Source: Ruania zhangjianzhongii
Lineage (GTDB): Bacteria > Actinomycetota > Actinomycetes > Actinomycetales > Beutenbergiaceae
Reading direction: 5' to 3'
NCBI RefSeq assembly: GCF_008000995.1
Contig: NZ_CP042828.1
Span: forward strand, 2,594,882-2,658,881
DNA length: 64,000 nucleotides
The notes under the pieces were generated by a model. It ran no database searches, was not told where the DNA came from, and was given only the letters and a program-made list of their open reading frames with translations. The position numbers and the translations under genes were made by a program. Shown piece by piece: positions 48,115 through 59,571 of the stretch; positions within the stretch are counted from its first letter, which is position 1; every line of letters starts with the position of its first letter.

Positions 48115-49350
48115 ATGGACGACATCGTGGAGCTGACCGCCGGCCCGCCGGTGCACGGCGGGCACTGCCTGGCCCGGCTGGACGGGCGGGTGGTGTTCCT
48201 GCGGCACGCGATTCCTGGCGAACGGGTGCGCGCGAGGCTGACCGAGACCCGGCGGAAGGGGCACTGGCGGGCGGACGCGATCGAGGTGGTGGCGGCCTCG
48301 GAACACCGGGTGCCGCAGGTCTGGCCCGAAGCGGGTCCCGGTGGCGTGGGTGGGGGAGAGCTGGGTCATATCGACCTGCCCGGCCAGCTGGAGTTCAAGC
48401 GCGCCGTGGTGGACGATGCGCTGGCCCGGATCGCCGGCCTTCCGGCTGAGCATCCGATCCGCACCGGACTGCACGTGCAGCACCCGCCCGGCGAGGATGA
48501 GCGCGGGGGGCTGAGGTACCGCACCCGGATCGATCTGATCGCCGACGGCGCAGGCCGAGCGGGGATGTACCGGTACCGCAGCCATGAGGTGCTTCCCGTC
48601 ACGCAGATGCCGCTCGCCGCGGCCGGGATCGACCTCGCTGAGCTGGTCGCGACCCGGTGGCAACCCGGTGCCCGGATCGAGGCAGTCGCACCGACTGTGG
48701 GTGAGCCGCTGGTACTGGTGGATGGCGAGCCGAGGCGAGGCCGCCGCCGGGTGGTCCGAGAACAGGTCGCGACCGCCGCCGGCAGCTGGAGCTATCGGGT
48801 GGATGCGGCTGGCTTCTGGCAGGTGCACACCCGCGCCCCGCAGGTACTGGTCACGGCAGTGCTGGCCGCAGCCGATGCGGCGCCCGGGGAGACAGCGTGG
48901 GACCTGTACTCCGGTGCCGGGCTGCTCACTCTGCCGCTGGCGGATGCCGTCGGCGAGACCGGCGCCGTGCACGCCGTGGAGGCCGACCCCCGGGCGGGGC
49001 GCAGCGCACGCCGCAATGCCCACGCCCGAGACCAGATCCGGCTGCACGAAAGCCCTACGGAAGCCGCGCTGACGGCACTGCCCGCGGCTGACGTCGTCGT
49101 CCTCGACCCACCGCGCAGCGGCGCCGGACAGGCGGTGATGTCCCACCTGACCGCCCGGCGCCCGCGGCGGATCGTGTATGTGGCCTGCGACCCCGCAGCC
49201 CTCGCCCGGGACCTGGCCTACGCCCGGGAGGGCGGGTACGACGTCACCGCACTGACTGGGTATGACTTGTTCCCGCACACCCACCACGTGGAGTGTGTGG
49301 CGGTACTGGAACCCGGCGTGCCGGTCGCATCGCAGGAGGAGGTGCGATAA
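48115..49350 (+). CDS. TRAM-domain 23S rRNA/tRNA m5U-type methyltransferase
   Basis: 411 residues. N-terminal TRAM domain (VELTAGPPVHGGHCLARLDGRVVF), SAM-binding WDLYSGAGLLTLPLAD, motif IV LDPPRSGAG, and the catalytic Cys C358 in VYVACDPAALARDL. RlmD/RumA family, which methylates C5 of uridine in RNA. The four-Cys Fe-S cluster site of RlmD is not evident. Starts 3 bp after the permease stop, like Rv2690c-Rv2689c. Confidence 0.9.
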   Translation: MDDIVELTAGPPVHGGHCLARLDGRVVFLRHAIPGERVRARLTETRRKGHWRADAIEVVAASEHRVPQVWPEAGPGGVGGGELGHIDLPGQLEFKRAVVDDALARIAGLPAEHPIRTGLHVQHPPGEDERGGLRYRTRIDLIADGAGRAGMYRYRSHEVLPVTQMPLAAAGIDLAELVATRWQPGARIEAVAPTVGEPLVLVDGEPRRGRRRVVREQVATAAGSWSYRVDAAGFWQVHTRAPQVLVTAVLAAADAAPGETAWDLYSGAGLLTLPLADAVGETGAVHAVEADPRAGRSARRNAHARDQIRLHESPTEAALTALPAADVVVLDPPRSGAGQAVMSHLTARRPRRIVYVACDPAALARDLAYAREGGYDVTALTGYDLFPHTHHVECVAVLEPGVPVASQEEVR

Positions 49351-49352
49351 GA

Positions 49353-49376
49353 TATCTCGACATCGAGATAATTATC
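49353..49376. promoter_or_regulatory. Twin palindromes upstream of acnA
   Basis: TATCTCGACATCGAGATA (8-bp perfect arms, 2-nt centre, 49,353-49,370) overlaps GATAATTATC (perfect 10-bp palindrome, 49,367-49,376). This AT-rich spot starts right at the stop of the methyltransferase gene and 68 nt before acnA. Probably the acnA operator and promoter; the regulator is not encoded next to it. Confidence 0.65.
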
Positions 49377-49443
49377 TGACGCGGGTGTTTCACAACTGGC
49401 AGCATGAAGGAAAGCACACCCGCACGTGAGCCGAGGAGTGGCC

Positions 49444-52269
49444 GTGAGCACCGTCGACAGCTTTTCCGCCAAGGGCACCCTGAAGGTGGGGGAGAAGGAA
49501 TACGAGATCTACCGGCTGAGCGCCGTGGAGGGTGCGGAGCGACTTCCGTACAGCCTCAAGGTGCTCGCCGAGAACCTGCTGCGCACTGAGGACGGCGTGA
49601 ACATCACCGCCGATCATGTGCGCGCGCTGGCCGCCTGGGACCCGAATGCGCAGCCGAGCACCGAGATCCAGTTCACCCCGGGGCGCGTGGTGATGCAGGA
49701 CTTCACCGGTGTGCCGTGCGTGGTGGACCTGGCCACGATGCGTGAGGCGGTCGCCGAGCTGGGTGGGGACCCGTCCTCGATCAACCCGCTCTCCCCGGCC
49801 GAGCTGGTGATCGACCACTCGGTACAGATCGACGTGTTCGGCCGGGCCGACGCGTTCGCCCGGAACGTAGAGTTCGAGTACCAGCGCAACCACGAGCGCT
49901 ACCAGTTCCTGCGCTGGGGCCAGACCGCCTTCGACGACTTCAAGGTGGTACCTCCGGGCACCGGCATCGTGCACCAGGTGAACATCGAGTACCTGGCGCG
50001 GGTCGTGATGACCCGCGAGGTTGACGGTGTCCTGCGCGCCTACCCGGACACCCTGGTGGGCACCGACTCGCACACCACGATGGTCAACGGACTGGGCGTG
50101 CTCGGCTGGGGCGTCGGCGGGATCGAGGCCGAGGCGGCGATGCTCGGCCAGCCGGTGTCGATGCTCATCCCGCGAGTGGTCGGGTTCAAGCTCAAGGGCG
50201 AGATCCCCTCCGGTGTGACGGCCACGGACGTGGTGCTGACGATCACCCAGATGCTGCGCGAGCACGGGGTGGTGGGCAAGTTCGTGGAGTTCTACGGCAA
50301 GGGTGTGGCCGAGGTGCCGCTGGCCAACCGCGCCACCATCGGGAACATGAGTCCCGAGTTCGGCTCCACTGCCGCGATCTTCCCGATCGACGACGTCACC
50401 CTGGAGTACCTGCGCCTCACCGGCCGGGACGAGGAGCAGGTGCAGCTGGTGGAGGCCTACGCCAAGGAGCAGGGCATGTGGCTCGCTCCGGAGGACGAGG
50501 ACTACAGCGAACCCGCGTTCTCCGAATACCTCGAGCTGGACCTGTCCACTGTGGTGCCCTCGATCGCCGGACCGAAGCGCCCGCAGGACCGGATCGAGGT
50601 CACCCGGGCCAAGGAACAGTTCCACGCCGACCTGAAGAACTATGTGCTGAACGGTCACGGGATCGAGAAGAGCCCGGTGGACGAGGAGCTCGCGGATTCC
50701 TTCCCGGCCTCGGACGCGCCCTCGCACGATGCGCACGAGGAGTCCTCGCCGTTGGGCAGGTCCACCAGCTCGCCGGTGGTGAAACCGCGCCGTGCGCACA
50801 ACCTGGTGGACGTGACCGGCGAGGACGGGAGCACCTACCAGCTCGACCACGGGCGGGTGGCGATCGCCTCGATCACCTCCTGCACGAACACCTCCAACCC
50901 CGAGGTGATGCTCGCCGCCGGCCTGCTGGCCAAGAAGGCGGTGGACAAGGGGCTGCAGGTCAAGCCCTGGGTGAAGACCTCGATGGCGCCCGGCTCCCAG
51001 GTGGTGACCAACTACTACGAGAAGGCCGGCCTGTGGCCGTACCTGGAGAAGCTCGGCTACCACCTGGTGGGCTACGGCTGCACCACCTGCATCGGTAACT
51101 CCGGCCCACTGCCGGAGGAGGTATCCAAGGTGGTCAACGAGCACGATCTCGCGGTGGTCTCGGTGCTCTCCGGTAACCGGAACTTCGAGGGCCGGATCAA
51201 CCCGGACGTGAAGATGAACTACCTCGCCTCCCCGCCGCTGGTGATCGCCTACGCGCTGGCCGGCACGATGGACTTCGACTTCGCCTCCGAGCCGCTCGGG
51301 GAGACCGAGGACGGCACTGCGGTGTACCTGGAGGACATCTGGCCCTCCCCGCAGGAGGTGCAGGACACCATCAGCTCCTCGATGAACCGGGAGATGTTCA
51401 CCTCCGACTATGCCGACGTGTTCGCCGGTGACGAGCACTGGCGCGCACTGGACACCCCGGAGGGGGACACGTTCGCCTGGGACGGTGAGTCCACCTACGT
51501 GCGCAAGCCCCCGTACTTCGAGGGCATGGGCGCGCAGGCGGAGCCGGTCGAGGACATCGCCGGCGCCCGGGTGCTCGCGAAGCTCGGTGACTCGGTGACC
51601 ACCGACCACATCTCTCCGGCCGGGTCGATCAAGCCGGACTCGCCGGCGGGCAAGTACCTCGCCGAGCACGGCGTGGCGCGCAAGGACTTCAACTCCTACG
51701 GCTCCCGGCGCGGCAACCACGAGGTGATGATCCGCGGCACCTTCGCCAACATCCGGCTGAAGAACCAGCTGCTGGACGGCGTGGAGGGTGGCTTCACCAA
51801 GAACTTCCTCACCGGTGAGCAGGACACCATCTTCGATGCAGCCCAGGACTACCAGGCCAAGGACATCCCACTGGTGGTCCTCGGCGGGGCGGAGTACGGG
51901 TCCGGTTCCTCCCGCGACTGGGCGGCCAAGGGCACGCTGCTGCTTGGCGTTCGCGCAGTGATCGCAACCAGCTTCGAGCGGATCCACCGGTCGAACCTGA
52001 TCGGGATGGGTGTGCTGCCGCTGGAGTTCCCGGAAGGCAAGAGCGCCGACGACCTGGGCCTGGACGGCACGGAGAGCTACGACATCTCGGGCGTCACGGC
52101 CATGAACGACGGCTCCATCCCGGAGACGGTGAAGGTGACCGCTACCAAGGAGGACGGCTCGACCATCGAGTTCGACGCGGTGGTGCGGATCGACACCCCG
52201 GGTGAGGCGGAGTACTACCGCAACGGCGGCATCCTGCAGTACGTGCTGCGCTCCCTCGTGGCGGCCTGA
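49444..52269 (+). CDS. acnA: Aconitate hydratase A
   Basis: 941 residues. [4Fe-4S] ligands C480 ([10 protein letters not shown]), C546 and C549 ([11 protein letters not shown]). Isomerises citrate to isocitrate in the TCA cycle. C-terminal swivelling domain with [16 protein letters not shown] and [20 protein letters not shown]. An acidic Ser-rich insertion near residues 420-445 ([17 protein letters not shown]) is common in actinobacterial AcnA. GTG 49,444 was chosen over GTG 49,426 for GAGGAG upstream and homologue starts (STVDSF). Confidence 0.95.
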   Translation: MSTVDSFSAKGTLKVGEKEYEIYRLSAVEGAERLPYSLKVLAENLLRTEDGVNITADHVRALAAWDPNAQPSTEIQFTPGRVVMQDFTGVPCVVDLATMREAVAELGGDPSSINPLSPAELVIDHSVQIDVFGRADAFARNVEFEYQRNHERYQFLRWGQTAFDDFKVVPPGTGIVHQVNIEYLARVVMTREVDGVLRAYPDTLVGTDSHTTMVNGLGVLGWGVGGIEAEAAMLGQPVSMLIPRVVGFKLKGEIPSGVTATDVVLTITQMLREHGVVGKFVEFYGKGVAEVPLANRATIGNMSPEFGSTAAIFPIDDVTLEYLRLTGRDEEQVQLVEAYAKEQGMWLAPEDEDYSEPAFSEYLELDLSTVVPSIAGPKRPQDRIEVTRAKEQFHADLKNYVLNGHGIEKSPVDEELADSFPASDAPSHDAHEESSPLGRSTSSPVVKPRRAHNLVDVTGEDGSTYQLDHGRVAIASITSCTNTSNPEVMLAAGLLAKKAVDKGLQVKPWVKTSMAPGSQVVTNYYEKAGLWPYLEKLGYHLVGYGCTTCIGNSGPLPEEVSKVVNEHDLAVVSVLSGNRNFEGRINPDVKMNYLASPPLVIAYALAGTMDFDFASEPLGETEDGTAVYLEDIWPSPQEVQDTISSSMNREMFTSDYADVFAGDEHWRALDTPEGDTFAWDGESTYVRKPPYFEGMGAQAEPVEDIAGARVLAKLGDSVTTDHISPAGSIKPDSPAGKYLAEHGVARKDFNSYGSRRGNHEVMIRGTFANIRLKNQLLDGVEGGFTKNFLTGEQDTIFDAAQDYQAKDIPLVVLGGAEYGSGSSRDWAAKGTLLLGVRAVIATSFERIHRSNLIGMGVLPLEFPEGKSADDLGLDGTESYDISGVTAMNDGSIPETVKVTATKEDGSTIEFDAVVRIDTPGEAEYYRNGGILQYVLRSLVAA

Positions 52270-52287
52270 CCGAACCGACGAGTTCCC

Positions 52288-52325
52288 CCGATGCCCGGGC
52301 CACCCACAGGGGGCCCGGGCATCGG
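52288..52325 (+). terminator. acnA terminator hairpin
   Basis: Perfect 14-bp stem CCGATGCCCGGGCC / GGCCCGGGCATCGG with a 10-nt loop, 18 bp after the acnA stop; no T-run. Confidence 0.75.
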
Positions 52326-52455
52326 CGTCTGCGCGTGACGCCGCATCGCCGTTCGCAGCCAACACCTCGAGCACCGCTACTTCGAGAGTTCGCATTCGGA
52401 CCCGGTGGTGCGGCCTAGGAGCGTCTTGTGCCTCCCGCTGAGCAACCGATCAAAT

Positions 52456-52471
52456 TTGAGTAGTAACTCAA
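52456..52471. promoter_or_regulatory. TTGAGT-N4-ACTCAA operator, site A (FAD gene promoter)
   Basis: TTGAGTAGTAACTCAA, perfect 6-bp arms. It stands 9 bp before a TAGCGT -10 box (52,481-52,486), overlapping the -35 region. The stretch TTTGTGTTAGC after it recurs after site C at 60,885-60,900. Confidence 0.75.
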
Positions 52472-52728
52472 TATTTGTGTTAGCGTTTCCTGTGTAGCTT
52501 GCGCGCAGGTCTCGGCACGGTACTGGAGGTGGTCGCGTGCCTCGCTCTTGTCGAAGCCCGTCGGCCCTTCTTCCAGCACCACGAGCGCGAAGCCGGTGCG
52601 CAACCTTTCGGTCAGCTGTCTGACGAGCACCACCGTTCTCCGGGCGAAGGTCACGGTCGTGAGCACACCGCACCGTTTCACCTTCCCCCATGCTGCCGCA
52701 TCGACTTCCCACAGAGATGGAACACACT

Positions 52729-54360
52729 ATGGAACATCACCAGGCGGACCTCGTCATCGTGGGCGGAGGCCTTGGCGCGGTAGCCGCGGCGCGCGCGGCT
52801 ACGCGGCTGGGTCGGACGGCGATCATCGCGACCCCGGGGGACTGGCTGGGAGGCCAGTTGACGGAGCAGGGCGTTCCACCAGACGAACATCCGTGGATCG
52901 AGACCGAGACGATCTCGGCCGGCTACCGCGAACTTCGTGAGCGCATTCGCGATCACTACCGGCGGCACTATCCGCTCACCGACGAGGCTCGGGCAGACGA
53001 GCGTCTCAACCCCGGCGGGGGCTGGGTATCGCAGTTGTGTCATGAGCCACGAGTCGCGGCCGTGGTCTTGGAGGAAGTGCTCGCACCTGCCATCGAATCC
53101 GGGCAACTCGCCGTGCTGCGCAACTGCTCACCGGTGACGGTGACGCGCTCGGCGGACACGGTTCGTTCGGTGACGGTCAAGGACGACGCCGGAATGCTGC
53201 ACGAACTCACCGGCCACTTCGTCCTTGACGCGACCGAATTGGGTGATCTGCTCGCCCTCGGCGACATTCCCCACGTGATCGGCGCCGAGTCGCGTGAGCA
53301 GACCGGTGAGCTGCACGCTCTCGAGCACCCGGACCCCCGCGATCAGCAGGCCATCACCTGGTGCGCCGCGGTGGAGTATCGGCCCGGTGAGTCACATGTG
53401 GTGGATCGACCGGCGGGGTATGAGCGCTGGCGCGACACTCTCGACCCACGATGGCCGGGCTCGCAGCTCTCCTGGACCGATGTGCATCCGATCACCCTCG
53501 AGGACCGGTACCAGCCGCTGTTCGTCGGGGAACCTGAAGCGGCGGTACATCGTGATGACCGCGATCTGTGGCATTTCCGGCGCATCCTGGCCCGGAGCAA
53601 GTTCGACTCCTCCTACACGGGCGGCGAGATCACGCTCATCAACTGGCCGCACACGGACTACTGGGGCCTCCCACTGTTGGGTGTCTCCGAGGAGGTCCGG
53701 AAGAAGGCGCTGGACGAATCCCGCGACCTGACCCTGTCTTTCATCCACTGGATGCAGACAGAGGCACCGCGCAGCGACGGTGGTCACGGCTATCCCGAAC
53801 TACGGCTTCGAGGCGATGTGCTCGGTACCGACGACGGTCTGGCACGCGAGCCCTACATTCGTGAATCCCGGCGTATCAAGGCCCTGTTCACGGTGACGGA
53901 GGCGCACATCGGTTGCGAGATGCGCGGGGAGGGCGCCGGTTCCGAGTTGTTCCCGGACAGCGTGGGCATCGGCCACTACCGCATCGATCTGCACCCGTCG
54001 ACCTCGGGCCGGAACTACGTAGACATCTCCTGCTTCCCGTTCCAGATCCCGCTCGGCGCACTCGTGCCGATCGGCACCGTGAACCTGCTGGCTGCAAACA
54101 AGAACATCGGCACCACCCACATCACGAACGGTGCCTATCGGCTTCATCCAGTCGAATGGTCCATCGGAGAAGCGGCGGGGGCACTTGCCGCCCACTGTCT
54201 GAGCAGCACGCTGACCCCCGCACAGGTACGCGAGAGCGCACCAGACCTCCGCCGGTTTCAGGACACCCTTACCAGCGAGCTGGGGATTCCGCTCGCCTGG
54301 CCGGACGAGATCCGCCGCACCGGGAAGCCGGACGCGCCGGCCCGCCGACCGGTCCGGTAG
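52729..54360 (+). CDS. FAD-dependent oxidoreductase (PF12831-like)
   Basis: 543 residues from ATG 52,729. N-terminal FAD-binding DLVIVGGGLGAVAAARAA (GxGxxG at 12-17) followed by TPGDWLGGQLTEQGVPPDEH, typical of FAD_oxidored proteins; LDATELGDLL is the second FAD contact; C-terminal NLLAANKNIGTTHITNGAYRLHPVEWSIGEAAGALA closes the cofactor site. Similar proteins are often encoded near sugar importers, but their substrates are mostly unknown. No signal peptide. Promoter site A predicts control by the TetR at 58,892. ATG 52,717 is an alternative start. Confidence 0.85.
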   Translation: MEHHQADLVIVGGGLGAVAAARAATRLGRTAIIATPGDWLGGQLTEQGVPPDEHPWIETETISAGYRELRERIRDHYRRHYPLTDEARADERLNPGGGWVSQLCHEPRVAAVVLEEVLAPAIESGQLAVLRNCSPVTVTRSADTVRSVTVKDDAGMLHELTGHFVLDATELGDLLALGDIPHVIGAESREQTGELHALEHPDPRDQQAITWCAAVEYRPGESHVVDRPAGYERWRDTLDPRWPGSQLSWTDVHPITLEDRYQPLFVGEPEAAVHRDDRDLWHFRRILARSKFDSSYTGGEITLINWPHTDYWGLPLLGVSEEVRKKALDESRDLTLSFIHWMQTEAPRSDGGHGYPELRLRGDVLGTDDGLAREPYIRESRRIKALFTVTEAHIGCEMRGEGAGSELFPDSVGIGHYRIDLHPSTSGRNYVDISCFPFQIPLGALVPIGTVNLLAANKNIGTTHITNGAYRLHPVEWSIGEAAGALAAHCLSSTLTPAQVRESAPDLRRFQDTLTSELGIPLAWPDEIRRTGKPDAPARRPVR

Positions 54361-54362
54361 TC

Positions 54363-54377
54363 GGCCCGCGGCGGGCC
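54363..54377. terminator. Short hairpin between convergent FAD and peptidase genes
   Basis: GGCCCG / CGGGCC with a 3-nt loop, extendable by TCGG/CCGA; sits in the 33-bp gap between two convergent stops. Confidence 0.4.
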
Positions 54378-54393
54378 AGGCCGAGTGAGGGGG

Positions 54394-56403
54394 TTACGCG
54401 GGGGTGAAGCCGAAGACCTTGCCGTAGAAGGCGAGCTCGGCGGTCAGCGCCCGCTCGTTGGAGACCGCTTTGCGGAAGCCATGCCCTTCACCCTCGAACA
54501 GGTGCACCTCCACCTCGTGCCCGGCGGCGCGCACCGCAGCGGCCATCTCCTCCGCCTGGTTGGGTGGCACCACCCGGTCCTGAGCGCCTTGAAAGATGAT
54601 CATCGGCGCCGTCAGCGAGGCCACGTGGTGGATGGGGGAGCGGTCCCGGTAGATCGCGGCGGCCTCCGGATACGGGCCCACCAGTCGGTCCAGGTAGCGG
54701 GACTCGAACTTGTGCGTCTGTGCCGCCAGGGCCTCCAAGTCGCCGATACCGAAGTAGCTGGCACCGGCGGCGAAGGTGTCGGTGAAGGTCAGCGCGGACA
54801 GGGTGGTAAAACCTCCGGCACTGCCACCCCGGATCGCCATCCGGGCGGAGTCCACGAGCCCGCGGTCGGCCAGTGCCTGGGCACCTGCCGCGCAGTCGGC
54901 CACGTCCACGATGCCCCATCGTCCGCGCAGCCGGTCCCGGTAGCTGCGGCCATACCCGGTGCTGCCGGTGTAGTTCACGTCCAGGACCGCGAAGCCGCGG
55001 CTGGTCCAGTACTGGGTGCCGGCATCGAACCCGGGAAGGGACGCCCCGGTGGGTCCACCGTGGGAGAGCACCAGCAGCGGCGGCAGCTCGCCGTCCGGCC
55101 CGGCCACGGCGCCGGCCGGCGGGTAGAAGAAGCCATGGGCGATCCCGGTACCCGAGCTCCAGCTGACCCCTTCGGCTACTGAGACCCACTCCGGCGGCAC
55201 GCTCAGCTCACTGCTGGAGCGCAGCACGTTCACCTGGCCCTGAGCCAGATCCAGTTCCACCACGGCCGCGGCGTCGGTGTCGGAGCGGCCGACGAACACC
55301 ACCCGGCCATCGGCGGCGGCTACCGATCCGATCGGCTGCCAGGGACCGTCCCACGCCTCCAACGCGCCGTTCGCGGTGCGCACTGCGGCCAGGTGGCGGC
55401 GTCCGGCCGCGGTATAGGCGGCCATCAGGTGGCCGGAATCCAGCACGCAGAGGGTGTGGGTGCCCAGCTGCCACTGCGGCAGGGTGAACTCGGCCTCGGC
55501 CGGGTGCAGGTGACGGGTGCGCAGCTCCCCGTCGCGCTGCTCGCTGCGGTACAGGTTCCACCAGCCGGTGCGGTCATCGACGTGCACCAGATCGCCATCG
55601 GTGGTCCACACCGGTTCGGCCACCGAGATCCCAGCACCTCCGGCCAGGGTGCGGCGATGGACCAGCCGGGCTCCGCCGTCGGTGACCGAGGCGATCTGCA
55701 GCCGGCTCGCGTCCCACGGCATGTCCGGATGAGACCAAGCGATCCAGGCGAGCACAGCGCCGTCGGGGCTCAGCCGGGGTGCGGCCACGAAGTCCTCGCC
55801 ACGCACCAGGGTGGCGAGCAGGCCCGGATCGTGGGCAGCGGACCCGTCCAGCGGGATAGACACCAGCGTGGTGGCCGGGTCGGTCCGGAACTCACCCGGA
55901 CCACCGTGGTCTTCGGCGACGGCGTAGAGCACCTCGCGGAGGTGGTCCACCTCCAGGTCGGCGTACCGGCGCCCGTCCGCCGGCACCAAGGCGATCGGCT
56001 CGGCCCAGCCGTCACCGTCGGCGTCTATCCGGTAGAGCCGGTCGTCGGCATGCGCACTGAGCACCACTCCGGTGGCGGTGAGCGCGTAGCTACCGCCGCC
56101 ATACTCGTTCACCCGGGTGCGGACCGCCACGGGTTCGTCCTGGCCGCTGCGCCCCGGCCAGCACACCCGGGTCAGCGCCCCGCTGGAGTCGCGGCGGACC
56201 AGGAACGAACGCCCGGCCCCAGGATCGGACTCCACCCAGTAGGTCTCCGGCCCAGCGGCGCGCACCTCGCTCAGGCCGCGGGCGCCAGCGGCCAGATCGG
56301 CGGCGCTGATCGGCGCGGGCCACGACCCGTACGGCAGCTGCGGGTGCTGCTCGACGCCGCTGCGGGCGGGCGGGAGCCCGGTCATCGGGGAATCCGCTGT
56401 CAT
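54394..56403 (-). CDS. S9-family serine peptidase (acylaminoacyl-peptidase/prolyl oligopeptidase type)
   Basis: 669 residues. Residues about 1-395 make a beta-propeller lid; the C-terminal 250 are an alpha/beta hydrolase with nucleophile S528 in IRGGSAGGFTTLS, Asp in FQGAQDRVVPP and His in EGEGHGFRKA. No signal peptide, so a cytosolic peptidase of small peptides. Starts 8 bp after guaB1. The start is uncertain: ATG 56,403 has a weak ribosome site, and a second ATG lies six codons later. Confidence 0.88.
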   Translation of the reverse strand: MTADSPMTGLPPARSGVEQHPQLPYGSWPAPISAADLAAGARGLSEVRAAGPETYWVESDPGAGRSFLVRRDSSGALTRVCWPGRSGQDEPVAVRTRVNEYGGGSYALTATGVVLSAHADDRLYRIDADGDGWAEPIALVPADGRRYADLEVDHLREVLYAVAEDHGGPGEFRTDPATTLVSIPLDGSAAHDPGLLATLVRGEDFVAAPRLSPDGAVLAWIAWSHPDMPWDASRLQIASVTDGGARLVHRRTLAGGAGISVAEPVWTTDGDLVHVDDRTGWWNLYRSEQRDGELRTRHLHPAEAEFTLPQWQLGTHTLCVLDSGHLMAAYTAAGRRHLAAVRTANGALEAWDGPWQPIGSVAAADGRVVFVGRSDTDAAAVVELDLAQGQVNVLRSSSELSVPPEWVSVAEGVSWSSGTGIAHGFFYPPAGAVAGPDGELPPLLVLSHGGPTGASLPGFDAGTQYWTSRGFAVLDVNYTGSTGYGRSYRDRLRGRWGIVDVADCAAGAQALADRGLVDSARMAIRGGSAGGFTTLSALTFTDTFAAGASYFGIGDLEALAAQTHKFESRYLDRLVGPYPEAAAIYRDRSPIHHVASLTAPMIIFQGAQDRVVPPNQAEEMAAAVRAAGHEVEVHLFEGEGHGFRKAVSNERALTAELAFYGKVFGFTPA

Positions 56404-56411
56404 CCGCGCTC

Positions 56412-57878
<1,467 letters not shown>

Positions 57879-58128
57879 AGCGGTGCGCGGGTCACCCGGC
57901 ACCCAGAACCCGGGAGCAGAAGCTCAGGCGAGCGGCCGGAAGTACCCGGTGAACGAGACGGCCGCCAGGCGGCGGCATCCGCCGCGTGGGTGGCGAGAAT
58001 CCCGCCGATGAGCTCGGCGTGGGCCCGGCCGAGTCGCACGGATTCGGTTCAGGCTCTCGACGGCGGAAGGTGGCCGCGGCTGCGCAGGGTCCGGCGTCGT
58101 GGCCGGGCGCCCTGGCATTCTCGCCTAG

Positions 58129-58773
58129 GTGAGCAGTTCTCACTTTGCCCTCGAGCCCAGCCGCTGCAACGCTCTGTTCGTGCCCTCTCTCCTCAGGCCA
58201 GCCATCGCGGCAGGTTCTTTGTCTCCCGCCCAGCCTGTTCTGACCGACGGAACGCTCACCCTACGGCCGTGGATCACTGGCGACATCCCCGGACTGGTGG
58301 CGGCGTACGCAGAGCCCGAGATCCAGCGGTGGCACGCTCGGTCGATGTCGGTAGCGGAGGCCGGTGACTGGATAGCGGACGCAGGCCAGACGTGGTCGGC
58401 GGGAACGGCAGCAAGTTGGGCTGTCGAGACCGACAGCCTGCTGGCCGGTCGCATGACCCTCAGATTTCACCTGCCCGACGGGTTCGCTGAAGCGGCGTAC
58501 TGGACCCGGAGTACGTTCAGCGGACGTGGGGTCGCCTCTCGTGCGCTGCACGCGGCCACGGAGTGGGCCTTCTCGATCGGCATGCATCGAGTGGAGCTTG
58601 AACACTCCACGTTGAACTCCGCTTCGTGCCGAGTTGCCCTCAAGGCGGGGTTCACCGCAGAGGGGACTCGCCGTGAGGGGGCGCTGCACACCGACGGGTG
58701 GCACGACATGCACACCCACGGCAAGATTTCGGCAGAGGCGACGGGCAGTCAGGCGACGATGCCGTGCGCGTGA
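58129..58773 (+). CDS. RimJ/RimL-type GNAT acetyltransferase
   Basis: 214 residues. VLTDGTLTLRPWITGDIPGLVAAYAEPE is the usual RimL-like start of the domain (residue about 37), YWTRSTFSGRGVASRALHAATEWAF is the acetyl-CoA loop, and HRVELEHSTLNSASCRVALKAGFTAEGTRREG the C-terminal signature. Substrate unknown. GTG 58,129 gives a 36-residue extension before the domain; a later start is possible. Divergent from guaB1. Confidence 0.82.
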   Translation: MSSSHFALEPSRCNALFVPSLLRPAIAAGSLSPAQPVLTDGTLTLRPWITGDIPGLVAAYAEPEIQRWHARSMSVAEAGDWIADAGQTWSAGTAASWAVETDSLLAGRMTLRFHLPDGFAEAAYWTRSTFSGRGVASRALHAATEWAFSIGMHRVELEHSTLNSASCRVALKAGFTAEGTRREGALHTDGWHDMHTHGKISAEATGSQATMPCA

Positions 58774-58891
58774 CCCCGGTGGGGAGCCCATGCCGCACGC
58801 GTGCCCCCGGTCGGGCGACGACGCCGCACGCAGCGGCCGGGGGACATCCGTACTGGGGCAGGTCACCCGACGCCTCGCACGGGTGCAGCCC

Positions 58892-59506
58892 CTATGCGGC
58901 GGTGCCGGCCTGGTCCGCAGGGATGATCAGTTCGAGGTACTCACGCAGTCCAGCGGCGACGTCAATAGCAGGATTCAGCAGCCATTGGGTCTGCAGCCCG
59001 TCCCAGAGCGCGATCAACGATGCCGCCGCGCGCTCCGGGTCTACCCCGTCCCGCAACTTCCCCAGAATCTGCAGCTCGCGGAGCTCATCCGTGTATTCAG
59101 TGCGCAGTCGATCGAAGCGCTGCACGAAGTAGGACCGGCCAGGGTAGTCGTCGGTGACCGACTCACCGCACAGCACCGCATAGAGCTCAATCAGTCCCGG
59201 CACGCTCTCATTGAGGTGTGCCTGCTCCACGATCTGGTCCTGGAAGGCCATCCCTTCACCCAACTGGCTGGAGTCGGAGACTTCGTCCCGCCTGGCCAGG
59301 ACCGCGACGAGCAGGTCGCGCTTGGAGGGGAAGTAGTGCAGCAGCGCCGTCTGGCTCAGTCCGACACGGTCGGCGACATCCTGCAACGATCCACCGCGAT
59401 AGCCGTTCGCCGCGAACACCGCGAACGCCGCCGCGACAATGCTCCGGCGACGATACGCAGACTTCGCGTAGGGACCGCGGCGACGCGGCTTAGCCTCCTG
59501 TGCCAT
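58892..59506 (-). CDS. TetR/AcrR-family regulator (predicted regulator of FAD/GDPD/ABC genes)
   Basis: 204 residues. Basic arm AKPRRRGPYAKSAYRR, HTH GGSLQDVADRVGLSQTALLHYFPSKRDLLVAVL at about residues 38-70, and a helical ligand domain with GLIELYAVLCGESV. Leaderless: TAGTGT lies 6 nt before ATG 59,506, and a TTGAGTGGGTACTCAA palindrome covers the -35 position, predicting autorepression. The same palindrome occurs at the FAD gene and, as a variant, at the ABC operon. Confidence 0.9.
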   Translation of the reverse strand: MAQEAKPRRRGPYAKSAYRRRSIVAAAFAVFAANGYRGGSLQDVADRVGLSQTALLHYFPSKRDLLVAVLARRDEVSDSSQLGEGMAFQDQIVEQAHLNESVPGLIELYAVLCGESVTDDYPGRSYFVQRFDRLRTEYTDELRELQILGKLRDGVDPERAAASLIALWDGLQTQWLLNPAIDVAAGLREYLELIIPADQAGTAA

Positions 59507-59512
59507 GGCTCC

Positions 59513-59518
59513 ACACTA
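59513..59518 (-). promoter_or_regulatory. -10 box of leaderless tetR gene
   Basis: TAGTGT on the minus strand, 6 nt before the ATG; its -35 position falls in operator site B. Confidence 0.5.
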
Positions 59519-59528
59519 ACGTCGAATG

Positions 59529-59552
59529 AATGTTGAGTGGGTACTCAACATT
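59529..59552. promoter_or_regulatory. TTGAGT-N4-ACTCAA operator, site B (tetR/GDPD)
   Basis: Longest of the three sites: 10-bp perfect arms AATGTTGAGT / ACTCAACATT around GGGT. On the plus strand it is followed after 9 bp (from the ACTCAA end) by TACCGT (59,558-59,563), a likely -10 for the glycerophosphodiesterase transcript; on the minus strand it overlaps the tetR -35. Confidence 0.8.
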
Positions 59553-59571
59553 GATGCTACCGTCAATCCTG

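Larger units (their letters stand above)
52270..52728. other. Intergenic region acnA to FAD oxidoreductase
   Basis: 459 bp. It holds the acnA terminator, then an AT-rich promoter patch near 52,450-52,490 with a TetR-type palindrome, then about 235 nt of leader before the FAD gene. A minus-strand frame at 52,415-52,681 has high GC3 in part (TFARRTVVLVRQLTERLRTG) but has no recognised family or start signals. Confidence 0.5.

Noticed and set aside
52415-52681. Minus-strand frame of about 88 codons upstream of the FAD gene with high GC3 in its middle
   Set aside because: No recognised family, no ribosome site or -10 box at its start, and it runs across the AT-rich operator region; more likely a shadow of GC bias.
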